This document shows positions 5,449 to 8,250 of a stretch of DNA of 8,250 nucleotides, in pieces. A program made the position numbers and the translations under genes. The first letter of the stretch is position 1. Each line of letters begins with the position of its first letter. The notes below the pieces were generated by a model that was given only the letters and a program-made list of their open reading frames with translations, made no database searches and was not told the DNA's origin. Source of the stretch: an uncultured Gemmatimonadota bacterium (GTDB taxonomy: Bacteria; Gemmatimonadota; Gemmatimonadetes; Gemmatimonadales; GWC2-71-9); assembly GCA_937961295.1 (NCBI GenBank), contig CALGOK010000129.1, positions 1 through 8,250 of the forward strand. Reading direction: 5' to 3'.

Positions 5449-7577
5449 CACTCCTCCACGACAAAGGTGGTCATCATCCCGCTCTCCACATGCTCGGCAA
5501 TGTGGCAGTGCAGCATCCAGCGACCGGGATTGGTGAACTCGACGAGAATGTCGATCGTGGCGCCAGCCGGCAAGAGCACGGTGTCCTTCCAGGCCCCGGC
5601 GGCCGCCGGGAGGCCGTTGACGGCAAGCACGGCGAACCGCTGGCCGTGGACGTGGATCGGGTGCTGCATGGCGTGGATGCCATTGCGCAGGTTCACCAGC
5701 CGGATCACCCGCCGGTCACCAAGCCGGACGGTGAACTCGGCATCGTGGTTCTCCCGTCCCGTGGCCGCGTCACGCACGAACCACTCCGCCTGCTCCCCGG
5801 TGGTGGCCCAGTTCATCATCGGCATCGTGCCGCTCCACTCCACCGGATGAAAGTACGCCGAATCGAGCAGCATCATCCGCTCGGTGACGAACGGCAGGTC
5901 GCGGGTGCGCAGCCCGAACTCCAGCACCAGGTCCGGAGCCGGCACGACCGCCGGTTCCATCGGGACGTCACCGCGGGGCAGATGGCTCTCGAGGAGCACC
6001 CGCTCGTGGCGGTGCGAGAACGCCGTCGGCGGCGAAGGATCGCGCGTCATCACCGCCAGCGTGTCCTCCTGCTGCACGAACCGTCCGAACAGGTGGTCGA
6101 TCGCCCGCACGCGGTTGACCAGCACCCACGGCCCTTCGCCCTCGAACGTCACGTCCACCGCATAGCGCTCGGCCGGCGCCAGCACCACGCTCTCCACGGC
6201 CAGTGGTTCGGCGAAGGGTCCCATGTCGGCCGCGACGAGCCGCATCGCGGCACCGGGAACCGACAGGTTGAACGTGCGCGTGTTCGCCGCGTTGGTGAAC
6301 CAGAGTCGCACGGTTTCGCCCGGCGACGCGGCGAGTCGTGCGATCGGCTCGCCGTTGACCAGGAAGAGGTTGCCGAAACGGCCCATCAGCGCGTGGGTCG
6401 GTGCCTCCTCGCCCCACGGCACCATTCCGTCGTCGCCGATCAGGATGTCGTCAAGCAGCAGGATCTCCTCGCGGTGTACCGGCGGCAGTCCCGCCATGCC
6501 GCGCACCATGATGTTCCCCGACAGGCCGAGGTCCTGCTGCATCTCCTCCTTGACGTGCGGGTGGTACCAGTAGAGTCCCGCATCGGGAAACGTCACCGTG
6601 TAGTCGAAGCTTCCGCCCGCTGGCACCGGCGCCTGCGACACCGGCGGCGCACCGTCCATGCGATGATCGAGGCGCAGCCCGTGCCAGTGGATCGACGACG
6701 GCTGGTCGAGTCGGTTCTCGAATCGCACGTGGATGGTGGTGCCCCGCTCGACCCAGAGCAGTGGCCCGGGGAGCTGTCCATTGAATGCGAACATGGTGCG
6801 TTCGACGCCGTGCACCCGACGCTGCACGGCGCTCGCCACCAGCGTGAGCGAATCGCCGTCCTGCGGTCTGAGCACCTCGGTCGGGCGCGAGGAGTCGGCG
6901 GCACGGCTGGGGAGTCGCGGCCGGACGCCTGGCCGGAGGAGCATCTCGCCGGGGAGCATCGCGAATCCCGGCGGCATCGGCACCGTGCCCCACCCGTCAT
7001 CCGCCCCATGATGGCCGTGCCCTTCGGCGACCGCGGCCAGATCCTTCGCATCCACTCCCACCAGGCCCGCCGTGAAGTCGAGGAAGTCGGGCGGCTGGAT
7101 CCGGGTGCTCGGGCTGCCGCCGCGCAGCACCAGCGCGCCCCGGCGCTCGGTCGCCTGCGTGTCGGCCTCGGCACTGATCACGATCACGAACTGGTCGTGG
7201 CGCACCTCGCCCACCGCGGTGGTGCCGTTGCTGACCACGCCGAGTCGCTCCCAGGATGCGAACAGCGGGGTGGTCACCCAGGCCACGTAGTGTGCGGCGT
7301 CGGCATCGAGTGCCCGGGGATCGGGCAGGCCGTCGAGCACGACGCGCGGTCGGTAGCGAATCACCCCGTCGCGCGTGGCGGGAAGCGTGAACGGCCCGGG
7401 CGCGAGGTCGAGGATCACGTGACCGCGGATCGTCGCGGGCACGCCCGGCGCGGCGATCAGCTCCAGGCAGTAGAGGTCGGCGGACGCGAGGTGTGCGGCG
7501 TCGCTCCGGCAGCGGTCGGGCGCCTGGGCCGCGAGCGGCGCGGCCGCCACGAGCAGGGCGATCGTTGCACGACTCAC
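5448..7577 (-). CDS. Exported multicopper oxidase (laccase/CueO/CopA-like) with extra N-terminal domain
   Basis: The 709-residue protein starts with a Sec-type signal peptide (SRATIALLVAAAPLAAQ), with no twin-arginine motif. Residues 20-165 form an extra domain; a His-bearing linker (GHGHHG, 186-191) follows. Three cupredoxin domains then span about 235-709. All copper ligands are visible: H297-W-H299, H339-P-H341, H639-P-I-H642-V-H644 and H690-C691-H692-x3-H696-x4-M701. This gives one type 1 and a trinuclear type 2/3 site with a methionine axial ligand. Such enzymes couple one-electron oxidation of phenols or metal ions to reduction of oxygen to water; the substrate is not readable. The only other cysteines, C23 and C37, may form a disulfide. 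The GTG at 7575-7577 is chosen because it begins the signal peptide and overlaps the ankyrin stop as GTGA; no Shine-Dalgarno is seen, so coupling is likely. The frame stays open upstream to 7928, but that part reads as the shadow of the ankyrin gene. Confidence 0.93.
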   Translation of the reverse strand: MSRATIALLVAAAPLAAQAPDRCRSDAAHLASADLYCLELIAAPGVPATIRGHVILDLAPGPFTLPATRDGVIRYRPRVVLDGLPDPRALDADAAHYVAWVTTPLFASWERLGVVSNGTTAVGEVRHDQFVIVISAEADTQATERRGALVLRGGSPSTRIQPPDFLDFTAGLVGVDAKDLAAVAEGHGHHGADDGWGTVPMPPGFAMLPGEMLLRPGVRPRLPSRAADSSRPTEVLRPQDGDSLTLVASAVQRRVHGVERTMFAFNGQLPGPLLWVERGTTIHVRFENRLDQPSSIHWHGLRLDHRMDGAPPVSQAPVPAGGSFDYTVTFPDAGLYWYHPHVKEEMQQDLGLSGNIMVRGMAGLPPVHREEILLLDDILIGDDGMVPWGEEAPTHALMGRFGNLFLVNGEPIARLAASPGETVRLWFTNAANTRTFNLSVPGAAMRLVAADMGPFAEPLAVESVVLAPAERYAVDVTFEGEGPWVLVNRVRAIDHLFGRFVQQEDTLAVMTRDPSPPTAFSHRHERVLLESHLPRGDVPMEPAVVPAPDLVLEFGLRTRDLPFVTERMMLLDSAYFHPVEWSGTMPMMNWATTGEQAEWFVRDAATGRENHDAEFTVRLGDRRVIRLVNLRNGIHAMQHPIHVHGQRFAVLAVNGLPAAAGAWKDTVLLPAGATIDILVEFTNPGRWMLHCHIAEHVESGMMTTFVVEE
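5451..5457 (-). promoter_or_regulatory. Strong Shine-Dalgarno site of amidohydrolase 2 inside the MCO 3' end
   Basis: GGAGGAG is the best ribosome binding site in the window, two bases before the ATG at 5446-5448 (four from the GGAGG core). It overlaps the last two glutamate codons of the multicopper oxidase. Its strength suggests that the amidohydrolase is made at a high rate even without coupling. Confidence 0.65.
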
Positions 7578-8250
7578 GGCGCGGCCTGCGGCTCGAGCAG
7601 CGTCGCCAGCGCGGCGTGTCCCGCCCGCGCGGCCAGCTCGGCGGGCCGCTGTCCGTCGCGATCGCGGAGGTCGCGTCGCGCCCCCGCCTCGAGCAGGACT
7701 CGCGCATAGGCATCCTGCCCAGCGCGGGCCGCCCAGTGCAATGCGGTCCTCCCCTCGGCATCGGCGCGGTCGACCCGTGCACCGGCCGCCAGCAGGCGGC
7801 GGGCGATGCCCACGTGGCCGTCCCGCGCAGCCTCCATCAGCGCCGTTGACCGCAGCGGTGATCCGGAGGCCAGGTCGGCATGGGTGTCGACGCCGAGCCG
7901 CGACCACGCGGCCCGCTCGCGGCCCCAACGTGCCGCGACCATCAGCGCGTGATATCCGGTGCGGTTGGGAATCTCGCGCGCCCGCCGCATCGCGCCGATC
8001 AGGTCGCTGCGATCGTGGAGCGCCGCGTACATCAGTCCCAGCGACAGCAGCTCACCGCTGAGCACCTCGTCCCATCCCGGCGCGTCGTCGGTCGGCAGCA
8101 CCACCGCGTCGAACCACGCCATGACCCGCGGGCCGCCACCGGCGCGGCGTGCCGCGTGACGCATCAGCCGGTCGGCGACGCCGGCATGACCAGCTGCCAT
8201 GGCGTGATCGAACGCCGCATACCCGGCGGCGTCGCGCGCGTCGGCGTCAG
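7574..8250 (-). CDS. Ankyrin-repeat protein (5' end beyond window)
   Basis: At least 225 codons are present. The ATG at 8198-8200 is not the start: the frame stays open to the window edge and reads ARDAAGYAAFDHAMAAGH across it, which is an ankyrin repeat cut by that false start. Further repeats are clear at about 7853-7966 (GYHALMVAARWG), 7757-7852 (STALMEAARDGHVGIARRLL), 7658-7756 (EGRTALHWAARAGQD) and a capping repeat to the stop (AELAARAGHAALATLLEP). The stretch near 8040-8130 (about VMAWFDAVVLP to DEVLSGELLSLG) is non-canonical and may be a loop or degenerate repeat. Ankyrin repeats bind proteins and have no enzymatic role of their own. The stop overlaps the MCO start. Whether it is exported cannot be judged, because the N-terminus is missing. 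Confidence 0.9.
   Translation of the reverse strand, partial: DADARDAAGYAAFDHAMAAGHAGVADRLMRHAARRAGGGPRVMAWFDAVVLPTDDAPGWDEVLSGELLSLGLMYAALHDRSDLIGAMRRAREIPNRTGYHALMVAARWGRERAAWSRLGVDTHADLASGSPLRSTALMEAARDGHVGIARRLLAAGARVDRADAEGRTALHWAARAGQDAYARVLLEAGARRDLRDRDGQRPAELAARAGHAALATLLEPQAAP

Noticed and set aside
5449..5451. GTG as start of amidohydrolase 2
   Set aside because: The GGAGGAG site would abut or overlap this codon; the next codon, ATG, has workable spacing.
2050..5850. A 1266-codon open frame on the plus strand opposite the amidohydrolase genes
   Set aside because: It runs antisense to two genes with complete catalytic motifs. Its translation is Arg/Ala/His/Gly-rich with no family motif, and its internal similarity simply mirrors the two paralogues. 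Long stop-free antisense frames are expected in GC-rich coding DNA.
5490..7709. A 739-codon open frame on the plus strand opposite the multicopper oxidase
   Set aside because: Same reasoning: the minus strand carries all the copper ligands in order, while the plus-strand product is His/Arg-rich without recognisable domains or a plausible start context.
7578..7928. N-terminal extension of the multicopper oxidase to an upstream start at 7928
   Set aside because: The extra 117 residues overlap the ankyrin gene in another frame, are Arg/Gly-rich and would bury the signal peptide.
8198..8200. ATG as the true start of the ankyrin gene
   Set aside because: The frame remains open to the window edge and the upstream residues complete an ankyrin repeat, so the start lies outside the window.

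Overview
This is a GC-rich window in which every gene I can support lies on the minus strand. Codon use, exported proteins with 'APLAAQ'-type signal peptides, an exported DinB-like protein and exported amidohydrolases together suggest a soil or aquatic Gemmatimonadota-like bacterium. That placement is inference from style, because no marker gene is present.

Layout, following transcription from the right edge to the left: (1) an ankyrin-repeat gene whose 5' end lies beyond base 8250; (2) an exported three-domain multicopper oxidase (MCO) with an extra N-terminal domain; (3) and (4) two exported, paralogous amidohydrolases; (5) an FAD-dependent oxidoreductase of the DAO family; (6) a SUI1/YciH-type translation factor. 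These six genes are packed like one operon. The junctions are a GTGA overlap, a TGATG overlap, a 9-nt gap, an 11-nt gap and an ATGA overlap. A 67-bp gap with a GC-rich hairpin follows, then an exported DinB-superfamily protein, then a 94-bp gap holding a heptamer repeat and a 12-bp inverted repeat, and finally the first 137 codons of a Rieske-type ring-hydroxylating oxygenase running off the left edge.

How the genes may work together: the ankyrin protein overlaps the MCO gene and may assist it, by analogy with ankyrin partners of periplasmic redox enzymes. The MCO and both amidohydrolases are predicted to act outside the cytoplasm, while the FAD oxidase and SUI1 protein are cytoplasmic. This suggests a periplasmic oxidation/hydrolysis step feeding a cytoplasmic amine-oxidising step, but no substrate can be read from the sequence. 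The observations most worth following are the MCO N-terminal domain, the tandem amidohydrolase pair with a near-identical nucleotide tract and a diverged segment, and the repeat structure before the Rieske gene. I see no RNA gene, CRISPR array, insertion sequence or phage element. No gene-free stretch exceeds about 95 bases.
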